DNA of 64,000 nt from Plectrocnemia conspersa (GCA_009617715.1 VTFK01000051.1:1298800-1362799); one strand, 5' to 3'; shown: positions 39,301 to 50,560, counted from the first letter of the stretch. Notes: a model not told the origin generated them from the letters alone. A program made the numbers and translations.

Positions 39301-40172
39301 TTATTTAATTTTATTTTTATATATTTTTTTAAAATAATATATCTGAGCGACATCTATGAAAATTATGTATTATTCATTAAATAAGTTTTTATTTTAGTTA
39401 ATTCTAGGCGTCTCTAGCTATTTTATACAGAATTATTAAAATATTTTAAGAAATACAAATTTATGCTTTGAAACTAGAAGTTCTCATTTCTTAATGATTT
39501 TTATTGCTCGGAAGTGAGAATTCTAAACTTATGTATGAAAAAATCTTAAGTTAAGCTGTTGCTACTCTATAAAAACAATATAAAAAAACATCGTTTTACA
39601 TTCTGCTGATTCCTCTGAGTAATATATTTTTATCGGAGCGTGTGTTTGAATCACCACAGCAAAGATAAAGCCGCCGGCCGGTTAGAGTAATAGAAAATTG
39701 CAAAGAATTTGTTCCTCATTAAAATACTTTCGATCTTCCGATAAAGTATGCATATTTTCAAACATCAGGCACAAACACTTTTGGAAAGATTTCTTATCTG
39801 AATGTCTTCTTTTATTGCGATAAAATAATATGATAAAATATAGTAACTATTATTAAGCTAACATAAACCAAAAACTTAAGCAATTATCTGTATTTTTTCA
39901 TTTTAGCATTATGTTTTTAATTCAACAAAAAATAAATTATTTATAAAAAACCTAGATTAGTATAAACTGTTAAATAAAAATGTAAATGTAAACTTGAATT
40001 CATTTTCAGATTAATATCATCGCAGCATCAAGGTTTATTATCTTTGATTGAGTCTCTAACTGGACCTCAAGACATTCGCCTAGAATTGACTATGGAACTC
40101 TCCAGAATTAGAATGTCTAAAGTGACCATTGTTGCAAAAATCTTTATATCTGTGTCAAAGTATGATTTTTAA
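30320..40172 (+). CDS. Fibulin-like protein, tandem paralogue A (complete)
   Basis: This is a secreted fibulin-family protein of about 566 residues. Exons: 30320-30395, 30474-30615, 33175-33256, 33430-33516, 33699-33780, 33849-33975, 34040-34149, 36026-36154, 36224-36337, 37321-37449, 37516-37629, 37690-37801, 38995-39109, 39172-39290, 40010-40172. All phases join without a stop. Residues 1-22 are a signal peptide. An anaphylatoxin-like region with CC pairs follows, then about seven EGF-like modules, two of which are a duplicated pair (36026-36337 and 37321-37629). The C-terminal fibulin domain aligns with that of the upstream fibulin-1 (CLSRP, SYNF, PTG, VDLF, SFQMKLLEVKAP, ending SVSKYDF). 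Two conserved cysteines of the N-terminal region are replaced (NIYDG for DCNAG; KYC for KCC). Much shorter than fibulin-1 itself. Probably functional, but expression is unproven. Confidence 0.85.
30744..31038. mobile_element. Foldback MITE, copy 1
   Basis: Ends of about 65 bp are inverted copies. The left has CGCTCGCTCACGTGTTAAGTGACGAGAGTG in broken form; the right has the complementary CACTCTAGTCACTTAACACGCGAGCGAGCG in broken form. It lies in the 30616-33174 intron of paralogue A. A related, nearly palindromic copy is at 36945-37096. Boundaries are approximate. Confidence 0.7.
31039..33174. other. Intron of paralogue A, nothing recognised
   Basis: AT-rich intronic DNA with no open reading frame, terminal repeats or recognisable protein remains. 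Confidence 0.5.
34150..36025. other. Intron of paralogue A with a possible retroelement trace
   Basis: AT-rich intron. On the minus strand at about 35440-35660 a short open stretch includes CHPYHKKSAVISLLHNRI. This faintly resembles the His-rich linker seen after the reverse transcriptase in Penelope-like elements (compare 55310-55552). The resemblance is too short to call an element. Confidence 0.3.
36008..36423 (+). repeat. Intragenic exon duplication, unit 1
   Basis: This block, with its two EGF exons (36026-36154 and 36224-36337) and the short introns between them, is repeated at 37303-37715 with high identity in coding and intronic parts. The shared coding text includes KNGICRNL/ENGICRNL and TIDCGSLNCSYRCVKTNTGF. 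The third exon of unit 1 (36398) is truncated. Confidence 0.85.
36398..36423 (+). pseudogene. Truncated copy of the DTNEC exon
   Basis: After a good acceptor (ATTTTAG) the sequence reads DTNE, as in the intact exon at 37690, then diverges to IYTL and a TAA at 36421-36423. It is either a dead exon skipped in the mature mRNA or an alternative terminal exon giving a short secreted isoform without the fibulin C-terminal domain. Confidence 0.7.
36945..37096. mobile_element. Foldback MITE, copy 2 (near-palindrome)
   Basis: GATACTTTCTCTTTCGCTC at the left is mirrored by GAGCGAGTAAAAGGGAAAGTATC (broken) at the right, with GCGTGCGCTACATGCG-TTCCGCACGC in the centre. It belongs to the family of 30744-31038. 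It sits between the two units of the intragenic exon duplication. Confidence 0.7.
37303..37715 (+). repeat. Intragenic exon duplication, unit 2
   Basis: This is the second unit of the duplicated EGF exon pair of paralogue A. It includes exons 37321-37449 and 37516-37629 and the start of the intact DTNEC exon (37690-37801). Confidence 0.85.
37802..38574. other. Intron of paralogue A, left part
   Basis: No gene was recognised. GTGTGACAAAATAATTGGAC near 38073 resembles ends of some Tc1/mariner elements, but no partner end or transposase could be shown. Confidence 0.35.
38575..38925. repeat. Interspersed repeat with internal duplication
   Basis: Two tandem sub-units (about 38575-38770 and 38775-38925) share TTTTGACCAATA, CTTCT-A-AA--CAAAAA-TTCACGTC and AAAGCAATAAAAT-TTGCCGTC. 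A related segment is at 61255-61440 in the intron of paralogue C (CACGTCAAAAGCAATAAAAT). Non-coding, family unknown. Confidence 0.6.
39630..39840. repeat. Interspersed repeat, copy 2 (GCCGCCGGCCGGTTA-type core)
   Basis: This is a second copy of the repeat seen at 1-200 (AAAGATAAAGCCGCCGGCCG, then TTTCTTATCTGAATGTCTTC). It lies in the last intron of paralogue A. Confidence 0.55.
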
Positions 40173-40363
40173 TTAATGTCAGGTGTAAAAATACTATGTT
40201 TATTCAAATTCTAATTACGTTTAATTATAATAATAACAACAGTATATATCTATGCTAATAAAATATGCTTAAGCGAAGTAAAGCTAGCACATATTTACTT
40301 CGTTTATTATTTTATAAAATGAAATTATCAATGATTTTATATATATATAAGTATTTTATTTGT

Positions 40364-40369
40364 AATAAA
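40364..40369 (+). terminator. Putative polyadenylation signal of paralogue A
   Basis: This is an AATAAA hexamer about 190 bases after the TAA at 40170-40172. The hexamer at the position equivalent to fibulin-1's is mutated to AAGTAAA. Confidence 0.35.
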
Positions 40370-40423
40370 TATAAATATTGCTATCAAGTTTATCGATTGA
40401 ATACTCTTCTATTTCAGCCAAAT

Positions 40424-40640
40424 TTACAGGTGTAAAACTCTGAATATTATGCTATGCTGGGTGATACGCATTTTAGAATTTGTATCTTTTTCTCTGCATA
40501 TTGTTTTTCTTGTAGCATGTGTTTCAGATATAATATTAATGTCTATATTGTTTATTGTAAAGACTGTCTGAAATTCATTGCGTTTGTGCATGAGTCCATT
40601 GGCATTCCATGCCAATATTATTAGATTATTCGTGACTGAC
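40424..40640 (-). mobile_element. Jockey-like LINE fragment, endonuclease start
   Basis: The minus-strand frame begins MAWNANGLMHKRNEFQ and continues DINIISETHATRK. This matches the W-N-A-N-G-L and I-S-E-T-H motifs that open the AP-type endonuclease of Jockey-clade non-LTR retrotransposons. Only about 60 residues are preserved. Confidence 0.75.
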
Positions 40641-40979
40641 GGTTTTCGTTTTTTTCAACCGCTGGTCCATGTTGTAATATTGGTCAAGTTTGTTCATGAT
40701 ATCTTTAAACATGTTTTCTATTTGATTTGGTATGAAATAACTTTGCAAATTTAATCGTTATCTACCATAGACTATTAAAAATTGCTTAAAAAATCCATCA
40801 ATGGATTAACAGACCTTACGACGAAATTTAGTAATTTATATATAAAGTACATAATTAAATAAAATACTAAAAATGTTATCAACAAGTTTAAAAAAAATAA
40901 CATATATTATCATAATATATGTGCTTTTAGACTGTAATAGTAAAACCATTTTAAGCATAAATTTGAACTTCCAAAAGCA

Positions 40980-41236
40980 AAGGAAAATTGAACCTCTTGT
41001 CCTTCTCTATTCTTCCAAAATTCAAGGACTTTTGATTACAAAATTTTAAGATGAACTGGTGTTAACTTGCTCTTGATCCCGTCACTTTTTATCGTAAAAC
41101 TGTTATTAATATAACCACTGTGTAATCAGCTCATAAATGATAAATAATTTTGTATTCGAAACCATTGTTTAGTTTTTAAACTGGTATCAAGAGAAACAGT
41201 CGTTTTTGCACAATCATTGTCTTTTTTTAGTTACAA
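40980..41236 (+). promoter_or_regulatory. Shared promoter/5' UTR block of paralogue B
   Basis: Resembles 30040-30319 across most of its length (ATTGAACCTCTT, ACTTTTGATTACAAAATTTT, TCATAAATGATAAATAATTT, CAGTCGTTTTTGCACAA). It is kept although the gene behind it is broken. Confidence 0.5.
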
Positions 41237-43190
41237 ATGTTATTGAAAAAAAGTTATTTTCTATTTGCATTGCCGGAATGCTGTTAATCGTTGTTACGGC
41301 ACATGAAGACGAGGGTTTGTATAAGAAACTATTGTGAAAATCAAAGTTAGTAATAATTTTTTATAACAAATATGTTATCATGTGCTTTAAAGATGATAAA
41401 AATTTGGCATACGATCTGAAAATCTGCTGCTGGGACGGAAAAGAACACGTTTTGAATAATTGCGAATTGAATCCAAATTTTTACGACACAGAAAGTTGTT
41501 ATAAGAGTGCTTTGAAATGTTGCAGTGAAGAGAAGTACGTAAACATCAATTAAATAAATACTTTTACCTATTCGAAATTTGTCATTAGTTGTTTTAAAAT
41601 AGATTTTGTTTTAATTAGCGTTAATAGTCCTTGGTAAAGATTAGAATTTTTAATATGTTTTTGGTACTAGTTGTGGAAAATCAGAATACATACAACAAGT
41701 ACTGGGTACTAGACTCAAATTATGCTAACTTGATTATAAAATAAACTTGAATGTACAGAGTACAAATTATTTGGGAAAAAAAAACATTTTGATTAATTAT
41801 ATGATTAATTAGAGGTAAATGCAAAAATCTTCAAAGCATTTAAAAATAAAAATAAAATATCAAAATGTATTTATCAACTTTTTATAAATTATTTTTTAAT
41901 ACAAAATGAGGAATACATGGTTTAAAATTAATAAAAATTTATGGAATATAATTATTTTCTGCCTCACAAGAGTTAGGCCGGTTTCACACATGCCGGAATT
42001 TACTAAAAAAAAAAAAAAAATCTTGCGTGCGTTGCAATAGACCGTTGGCGTTCCATATGACAATATGTAGTAAGACAGTCTTTTTAATTTTTTAAACAAC
42101 TACTATTAGTTGGTTGAACATGGATATATATATACATATATTTTTTTTCAATAATGCAGTAAACGTCAAAAGGATTGTAACGCTGGAATGAAATTTGCTC
42201 AGATTAATCAACACTGTACCGGATTAATCGAAGAAATCAAAGTAAGATCTTTTCCAATGAATTATAATAAATAAATATATGTATTATATTAACTGAGTAT
42301 AAATATTGGTTTTTTTCTACATTGTTATTATGCATTTACACTATTTAATTTAATATTATTTGTTAATATTAATTAATCATAAGAATACAAAATTAAATTT
42401 TTTTTTTTCATTATTACGTTAAAATATATATACATATATTGAATTACTTAGAATAAATAAACTATAATTTTATTCACGACATCTCGTGAACCACTAATGT
42501 TACAAAAAAAGAATATTGCAAGCATTTTCTCTGATGTTTCCAATTAGAACCATTTTTTCAAATAAACAGTTAGTAACTTTGTACTGATATGGTATAGTTT
42601 TTTGTTACTATTTTGCCTTTATTTGTTTACTCATTTCAATGATTTTTTTCTGTGTCACATGCGGCTATAAAAATAAATATTTCGGTATATTTCGCAAAAA
42701 AAACAGTAACTGGTTGTCAACTCCTACAATACGATTGTGTGAGTAATGTGTTTTGGATAAAAAGTGGATATCGTGTAACTCACTGTAATAGAGCTTTCAT
42801 TTTTTATTAACTTAATTATTCTTTAATTATTAAATCGTTAATTTGTTTGCAATTTAGAGTATTTTTAATCATTTTTCAGAAATGCTGCGAAGATTGCATA
42901 ATAGGAATACGTTCCGGTTCAAGCACGTGTGAATATGCAACAGAAACATCCAATGCATGTTGCAAGGTAAAGATAGTGTTTTATTTAGTATTAAAATTAT
43001 ATTTAAATTGCTTTTACAATAAATTAAAATATAAATTATTAATATTTTTTAATAATATATATTGTCGCCCAAACTATACATAATTTATATTCTAATATTC
43101 AATTTAACCTTTATTTTGAATGTTTATGTTTGTAAAATAAGTATATGAAAGAGAAAAGAACTACTGAACCACCACTTACTGAAGAACAAG
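41237..43190 (+). pseudogene. Fibulin-like paralogue B, 5' exons only, frameshifted
   Basis: Five exons are recognisable: 41237-41314 (signal peptide), 41393-41534, 42160-42241, 42880-42966 and 43142-43190. Exons 2-5 are open and keep family phase and cysteines (ICCWDGKEH, CYKSALKCC, KDCNAGMKF, KCCEDCIIGI, NACCK). Exon 1 has seven A's at 41246-41252 where paralogue C has five, a two-base excess that shifts the signal peptide out of frame. An internal ATG (GMLLIVVTAHEDE frame) could give only a stub. No EGF exons follow; the expected position is occupied by repeats and a LINE (43265-46600). Likely a pseudogene, though exons 2-5 are surprisingly clean. Confidence 0.75.
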
Positions 43191-43264
43191 GTATTTAAAT
43201 TCAAATATAATCATAAAATATCATTCATTTATTTTATTTTTAATACAGTATCTTATATATAATT

Positions 43265-44010
43265 GTTCTAAGCCGCCGTCGTCGCTTCCGGACGCGCATA
43301 ACTTTCAATGAAACATTCTCCGTTCAATTCTATACTCTATAAATCGTAACGCTTTGTATGAACGGTGTGTAACAATACACGTAAACAAAGGAAATATATT
43401 TAATTATAATAATAAATAATAATAAAAATTAAAATTGAATTTGTTCCGATTGATTTTCGAGCCGCCGGCAATGCGTTCTGTTGTTTCGACCAATCAAAAA
43501 TAAGCATTCAAATATTCAAATAGCTTCGACCAATGAAAAATAAGCATTCAAATTCAAATACAGTACCGTGACAACACTTTTATTTAATAATAAAATTTTG
43601 CTACGCGACAATAATTTTCATTAATTCGTCATTTGACTGAATATAAATAAACGGATTGCAAATTAACTAGGTGTGTTATAACTATGTTAACTTAAATATA
43701 TACATAATGTGTTGAGGATTAGAAGAATACATTGATTAAACTAGATAAACAATCTTCGTAATGAAATCTTTAAATTTTGAATTCCCGGCGACGGGCTCCG
43801 AGGCCGAAAAGTGAGTTTTTCCTTTTATAAATAATCAGATTGCAACTTAACTAGGTGTGTTATGACTATAAAAATTAAATATATACATAATGTGTTGAGG
43901 ATTAGAATAATACATTGATTAAATTAGATAAACAATCATAAAACAATCTTCGTAATGAAATATTCAAATTTTGAATTCCCGTCGCCGGGCTCCGGGGCCC
44001 AAAACTGAAT
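43265..44010. repeat. Interspersed repeat, long copy with internal tandem
   Basis: Shares GCTTCCGGACGCGCATAACT, AACATTCTCCGTTC, CTTTGTATGAACGGTGT, TTGATTTTCGA, TTTTGCTA-CGACAATAATTT and AACTAGGTGTGTTATAACTA with 61687-62165. A ~190-base part (about 43630-43800) is repeated in tandem at about 43830-44000. It lies upstream of the LINE and could be that element's 5' region or an unrelated family. Confidence 0.7.
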
Positions 44011-44989
44011 TTCTCCTTTTATATTACATAAACATTATCATTGCTACCGATTTAATGTACAATTTTAAATGTGAACGTGTAATATATCCTTGGTATGTAT
44101 GAGGATTGAAAGTTAATATCGATCAAATCGGCGCTGTCGGCTATATATATCAACCAACGGACAGCTTATAAATATGTAGTTCCTTGGATGTTATCTAATA
44201 AACGACAATTTACAATTATTATATATATGTGATCGCAAACCTGGAATAATCGATAGCCAAAATATCTAAGAGTAGGTTATTTTCAATTCCGATGTGGCAA
44301 AATATATTCAATTTTTGTTCTGTGCCTTCATTCCTCTTTCGGAATAGCCAAATTCAAGATATTCAGTTACATCAAACTTATATAGTATGTTCTTTACAAA
44401 AGATAATACTTGCTGACAGTGACTTCAACATGAGAAGATTCACTCTTTGTTTATATATACCAATTCTACGTTGTGGCCATATAAGTCATCAAATTGCTCC
44501 CTCATTGCTTCTGAAAAAATAATTAAAACACCTTTATCAAGAGTTAAGCATTGAACACATTATTACTACTACTAATATAATTAAATTTAAACGACAAGCT
44601 AAGAACAAAATTGACGGAAGATACTGTAGAGGATTAAACACATAGATTGACATATCTTCATCTTCTTCAAAATAGTCGCAATATGTCATATATTAATTGT
44701 TTGCCGTACGTAAATGTTATTAGATCTATCATTGCTTCTGAAAATTAACTGTAAACGATACTATATAGTGGGTAAAATGTTACTTTGTTTAATTAACTTT
44801 GGTATGTATACCTTTAATTGTCCAATCACCGCTGTTTGTCTTTTAATATTAGATCCTGGAAAGTCAATGGTAATTTTGATAGAATAACCGTGACATATTA
44901 TTCATATAACCAAACACTTACTGGCACACTCATAATTTATAGTTGTAATTATGTTATACACTTTAAATCATCTTCAATTGACACTTTGT
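44011..44989. other. Unassigned DNA between repeat and LINE
   Basis: Nothing convincing was recognised. It may include decayed 5' sequence of the LINE that follows. Confidence 0.3.
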
Positions 44990-46600
44990 ATGAAAAATGC
45001 TTTGTTTAATTAACATATTTTACTTATGATCTGATTCTCAAAACATCATCATTTCTTGATCTATGGAAATGCACAAAAGTCACCCCCTATTCATAAAAGG
45101 GTGACAAATTATATATATAAAGAATTATAGACCAGTAGCAGTGTTGTCAGCTCCTGCTAAACTATTTGAAATAATTATTCATAAATATCTCTACAATCAC
45201 TTTCAGCAAGTTTTATTAGACCAACAGCACGGGTTTCGTCCTGCCCGTTCCACTGTTACTAATCTTCTGTCGTTCACCAAAACGGTGACAACTTCTCTCG
45301 ATGCCGGAATTCAAGTAGACGTCGTGTATACAGATTTTGAGAAAGCCTTTGACAAAGTTTGTCATACGTTATTATTAAAAAAAAAATTGTCGAACCTCGG
45401 TTGCTCAGATAATTTAACTCGGTTATTTTCGAGTTATTTAAGCAATCGTAGACAGTTTGTAACCTAATGGTGGCCGATTGTCAAGGAATATTTTACCTTC
45501 GGGGGGTTCCTCAAGGATCCAATCTGGGACCTCTGCTTTTTTGTGTTATTTATTAATGACATAAATACAGCAATTAAAAAAATTCAGGTTTTCTTCTGTA
45601 CGCAGATGATTTAAAATTATATAAATGCATTCGATCTGTTGCGGACTCCTTCTCTCTACAAAGTGATTTAGACTCTCTGTGGAGATGGGCTTCCGTTAAC
45701 CGTCTGCCCTTTTAGTGTCGGAAAGTGCCATACTGTGTCATTTTCTCGATCCCGTTCGCCATCAGCTTATTTCTACCATCTCGGTGGTAACATTTTGACT
45801 AGGAGAAACTTCCATTAAAGATCTCGGAATCACTTTCGAGAGCAAATGGAGGTTCTCTCTATACGACGTCTGTGATAAATCTTCCAAGATGCTCGGCTTT
45901 GTTATGAGGAATGCCTTTCACTTTGACGATCCGTCAGTTATTCGCATCCTCTATGACACCTTAGTTCGTAGCATTCTTGAATCGGGATCTATAATTTGAA
46001 TCCCCGAATAGCCAAATATTCCCTTTTAGTGGAAAAAAATTCAAAAAAAGGTATTTAAGATACCTTTACAAAAGGACATTTGGTTATTATCCGTACTTAT
46101 ATCCCAGCGCCTTTCTTTTAGGGGCGTTGGGATATGATTTGCTAATTCTCGCAGAAAGCTGTATGTCGCTAAGCATTTTTTCAAACTACTAAAAGGTGCT
46201 GTCGACAATCCAGCTATTCTCGAGGAATTCCAGTTTTGGGTTCGGAACATTTTCGAGAATCACGATCGAGACCTCTTTTGATGGCAGTTAGGGCTAGGAC
46301 ATCCCGCACTTGCCGACTCGCCTATAGCTGTGGCCATACGGCTCCTTAATACGCTGGCATTGAAAATTGATTTATTTAATGTTAGCTACGAGGATCTGAT
46401 CCGGTTTATATCTTTTAATTTTAATATTTTATAATTTTTTTTGTTATGTTTAAGTATTGTTATATTTATTTATATATATACGTTTTTTTATGTTTTATAA
46501 ATTTATAATTTGCTTTCGACCATCGTGGCGCATTGGGGTAACCTGTTAGGCCACGATGGTCTTAATTTAATCGAAAAAATAAAAAATAAAATAAAATAAA
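44990..46600 (+). mobile_element. Jockey-like non-LTR retrotransposon, 5'-truncated and decayed
   Basis: The reverse transcriptase is readable across frameshifts: KVTPIHKR, NYRPVAVLSAPAKLFE, LLDQQHGFRPARSTVTNLLS, VVYTDFEKAFDKV (open at 45141-45467), LRGVPQGSNLGPLLFCVI, LYADDLKLY, then IKDLGITFESKWRFS, SSKMLGFVMRNAF and LYDTLVRSILESGSII. These are the ordered RT and thumb motifs of the Jockey group. The 3' UTR has a 12-bp hairpin (46518-46529 with 46550-46561) and ends in an A-rich (AAAATAAA) tail. Confidence 0.85.
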
Positions 46601-46884
46601 AAATATAGTCTTATAAATAATACTAATAATTTTTAAATAAATAATTTAGTTTAGCTTTTCAAACAGATCTGAATGACCATTTTTTAAAAGTTATTAATTA
46701 TTTCTGACAAAGTTACTGTAATATAAGTAACTAAATACATTTTAATAATATTATGTTTATAAATTACTGACTATTTATTGCTCAAAAAAGGAACATTAAA
46801 TTCGTTGCCTTTAAAATATGTTGTTTATAATATAAAAAATGTATTTTAATGGTATGAACTAAGCAAATTAATTATATTTTACAG

Positions 46885-47285
46885 TAAATGCATATGTGAA
46901 ACCTGCAAGACAAGATATTTACAATATTATGCGGTTATAATAAATCACTTAACATTTGCATCACCGGAAAAACCATATCAAGTGAGTATTTAAAATATGG
47001 TAAAAAAAACTACAGTCATTACATATTAAATACTTTTTCAGCTGATAGATATTCCAATATTGAATCGAAATGAAAAAGTGAAGTTTTTTTGTAAGATACA
47101 AGACTGTGAAGTATTCAAGCAAGTATTTTATGCTAACATATTTTTGTTATATCTTAATTATTTAGAATGATAATTTTATGAACATATTTTAGATTAATCA
47201 AATTTAATCAATCATATGTTGTTAATTTGATTAAACCAGCGGTGAACATAAAACATCCTGGAAAAAGTTTTTATATATGTCATTA
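46885..47285 (+). pseudogene. Orphan exons, possibly NTR/complement C-terminal-like
   Basis: Three splice-bounded segments: 46885-46981 (KCICETCKTRYLQYYAVIIN...SPEKPYQ), 47042-47122 (LIDIPILNRN...VKFFCKIQDCEVFKQ) and about 47193-47285 (LIKFNQSYVVNLIKP... ICH stop). The first two join in phase; the third fits only with a one-base shift. The C-x-C-x2-C start, a YAV--I strand and a late C before Y-V-V are reminiscent of NTR domains at the ends of complement or thioester proteins. That assignment is weak. It does not match other fibulin exons here. Confidence 0.3.
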
Positions 47286-47754
47286 AAAACAATTACACAG
47301 AATCACATCAAATATATTTTTCAATTTCCAAATATGGATTTTAATGACATTTTCTTTACTTAATTTATGTTAATCTGATATTCACTTTCATAAATTTGAT
47401 TGTATTTATTTATGTGTGTATATTATCCAATAAAATTATTTATGAACATATTTTTTAATTAACAAAAACATGTCACTTAATACCAGATAATCTCTGTGAT
47501 ATCGACCTGTGCTTGATAAGGAATTTGAGTTGAGCATACTTGAAGGAAGCTATGGCCAGAGGAAGTCCAGCTGTCGGTTGCTAACGTTTATTTTAGTTCA
47601 ATGGGAATGACATTATCGTATCGTATTTTAAATTTGAAGTTTAGGCGTTGACTAATTTAAAAGCTAGGATTTAAAATAAAAAGTTTAGGTTATAATTTCC
47701 GCGGCTGCATTTTGAGAAATAATGCCTGATATGCAATGTGTTAAATTAAATATT

Positions 47755-47895
47755 AAATTGATTTAAATGCATAGAATGAAAAATGCTACAGTGGAATATG
47801 AAAGGCGAAACTCACAAAAAACTGTACTAATTTAGATAAAGTTATTAATGTTTTTATTTGTATCCTATTAAATATTTATATTATTGATTATGAGG
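47755..47895 (+). pseudogene. Fossil copy of fibulin-1 exon 3
   Basis: ATGCATAGAATGAAAAATGC and GCGAAACTCACAAAAAACTG match the fibulin-1 exon at 18035-18116 (anaphylatoxin-like region) with substitutions. The following intron bases (CCTATTAAATATTTATATTATT) also match 18138-18160 closely. Splice sites and frame are lost. It matches fibulin-1 rather than the nearby paralogues, so it marks a separate duplication. Confidence 0.7.
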
Positions 47896-48019
47896 TTATT
47901 TGTAAAAGCATATCTTGAAGTACAACATACAATTATAAATAGCTTTATCAAAGAGTTGATTAAGTTTTATCATAAGTAGCGATCAAGAAGATATATTTAA
48001 TTTTAAAAATATTTTATTT

Positions 48020-49740
48020 TAAGTTATTTATGCGACATCTATGAAAATTATTTAATAAATAATAAAACATTATTTTTATTTAATTGATTCTAGATGTCTC
48101 TAGTTGTCTCTAGTTAAAAAACAATTTTAATAACAAAAAATATTATAGTTTAGTATCTAAATATACGCTATGACTAACTTTTTAGTATATTGCAATACCG
48201 CATATCAGCTATAAGAAATTAAAACCACATCCTTTTTAATTCACTTCAGTTTTACTAAATTTATAAAGTGATTCTTAATGTTTTTAATGCTTAATGTATT
48301 TCGTTACACACATTTCAACTCTTTACACTTTATTATCATAATTTGTTCCAGAGTGGCATATTGACATGAATAAAATGTCGACATATATTACATTGAGCAA
48401 CATTAATTTGAGACCATCACGTACAGACAAAAAATAATAAAGTCGAAATTTCGACATGTATATTAGGCGTTATAAATATTAGTTAATTTATTTAATACTG
48501 ATTTATTGTAAATCTTTCGTAGAAACATAACAGTCACTAGCCCAATGCGTTACACGGAGTAAAACTATAAGTAAAAGCGTCATCAATATATGTAACAATG
48601 AACGATTTTATTTTAATTTGTCTTACGAAATCAAAACAAACACAATCTGTGATGATCGATCGGAATTATAATTATACATAATCACTCAAGTAAGTACTGA
48701 AATTAAATTTGTCAGTGACAATAATTTTATGAATTAATATTACAGCTTATAAATGTCAGTGTTTCTGTTTCGACTGTATGGTAATTCAACAATAAAATAA
48801 TTTATTTATAATAGTTACAAATGATGTAAATGTAAACTTGAATTATTTTTTTAGATTAACACCATCGCAGCGACAAGCTTGATGTATGTAATTGGGTCCC
48901 TAAGTCAGTGAATGCCAAGGCTTCCAATTTTTACACACATACATTCGTGCGTGCTAGAGCCGAACCATAAGTAGAAAGCCATATACTACACACGAAAATA
49001 CGCTTGTGTTGTTTTTGTGTCAACCTGAGCTGCAATAACGGTTATTATCAGAAAACTGCAGCGTATCTGCATACTTTAGCAAAGGTCGGTAATAATTTTA
49101 CACGTATGATATATTATTTTTAAAAAATGTGATTAAAAACATTTTAAAAATAAAAAAAATAATTAGATAATGATACAAATTACATACATATAATAAATAA
49201 AAATTAACATACATTAAAAATATATTAATAAATTTAAAAAAAAAAAAAAATACAAAATAAAATTAAGTTGGAGGTAAAAATACCAAGCCTATCGAACGTC
49301 AAAGAAATTGCAATATTAGCATTGCTAATTTTAAAAAGAAAAAAGAAAAGAATAACAATGAATATTGGGTGCATCCTTTGTCTCAATTATTAACATCACT
49401 TTTTTTTTTTAACAGGTACATAATATTTATGTAATATCACAGTAACTGTTTGTCAACTCTTAACGTGTGATTGTGTTAGTCCAGCGTGCGTGTGTTTTAG
49501 ATAAAAAGTGGAAACTCTGACGTTCACTGCTCTAATTGGACTTATAGAAATGTCCAGAGACGGATTGTTCAAAGAGACCGCTGTTAAAAAACTTGTCTGA
49601 GAATTATTTTTTAATAATGCTAGATACTTTAAGTATTTTATTTTTATATAAGTTTTAATTACATTTAATTAAAACGATAAAATAATAATGATAATAACAG
49701 TATCTCTCTATGCAATTAAAATATTTCTATGCAAAATAGA
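48020..49740 (+). pseudogene. Fossil fibulin-1 3' end (last intron, split last exon, 3' flank)
   Basis: 48025-48110 resembles the last fibulin intron (TGATTCTAGATGTCTCTAG). 48855-48880 matches the start of the last exon (ATTAACACCATCGCAGCGAC). After a ~650-base insertion the exon resumes near 49530 (CCAGAGACGGATTGTTCAAA, GACCGCTGTTAAAAAACTT) and is followed by the fibulin-1 3' flank (CGATAAAATAATAATGATAA). By eye the bases are nearer to fibulin-1 than to paralogue A. Not translatable. Confidence 0.75.
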
Positions 49741-50297
49741 GATATTACATAGTTTCCTTGATTAGTATTTTTAATTATGAAACGATCATTTATTTTTTAT
49801 TTAATTTATTCATCTTTAATATATATAAATATTATCTCTTAAATACCACATTGTTCTAAAAAAAATATTTTTAATATCATGTCACTTATAATTTTTTTTG
49901 ATAACCTCTCGTGACATTGGTAAAACCGTGTTACGTAAGAAAAAATAGTTTAAAGTATAATTTACATGCTACAAACAAATAGAAAGAACGCCTATAGATT
50001 CAACACTGTTGCCAGAATTGTTAATTTATATATTAGAAAATTCAAAACAGCAAATAAAATTACAGTTTGGCTCTGTTATCACTGAAATCCATCGGATCTA
50101 ACCCTTTGGCATCTGTAAATGTTCATCAAGAAATTCATCAGTATGGATTGGGCACCAAAAATTGCCATGAATCTTTGAGCCTTGTAATGTACTTATTTTA
50201 TATAATTCAAGATTAAAATTTTAATTTCTTAATTCATGGAATAAAAAGATGCCCGACTGGCGAAATGGCGTGCAAAATACCATTCGATGTCAAAGGG

Positions 50298-50560
50298 TTA
50301 ATTAACAAAAGTTAGAAAAATATTACAAGGTTTTTGCATAAAAAATATGATAGAATCGATATTTCGCGACAAATCGATGCGTGTATAATACAAACAGCTT
50401 GCACTGACTGTGATAACATATATATCAGACAAACAAACGGACTCATAGTAATTTATCACTTTGTACTTCGGTGAAAACATCAAATCTATTCGTCACTTAA
50501 CAATGAACAAACGAGACGTTTGTATCCGACTAAGTACCTAGACATTGCATAGACCATTAT
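50298..50560 (+). mobile_element. Penelope-like element fragment (GIY-YIG type motif)
   Basis: A + strand frame reads IIQTACTDCDNIYIRQTNGL, close to the C-x-D-C-x-x-x-Y-I-G-Q-T-x-R signature of the GIY-YIG endonuclease at the end of Penelope-like retroelements. Flanking coding is eroded by stops. Confidence 0.5.
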
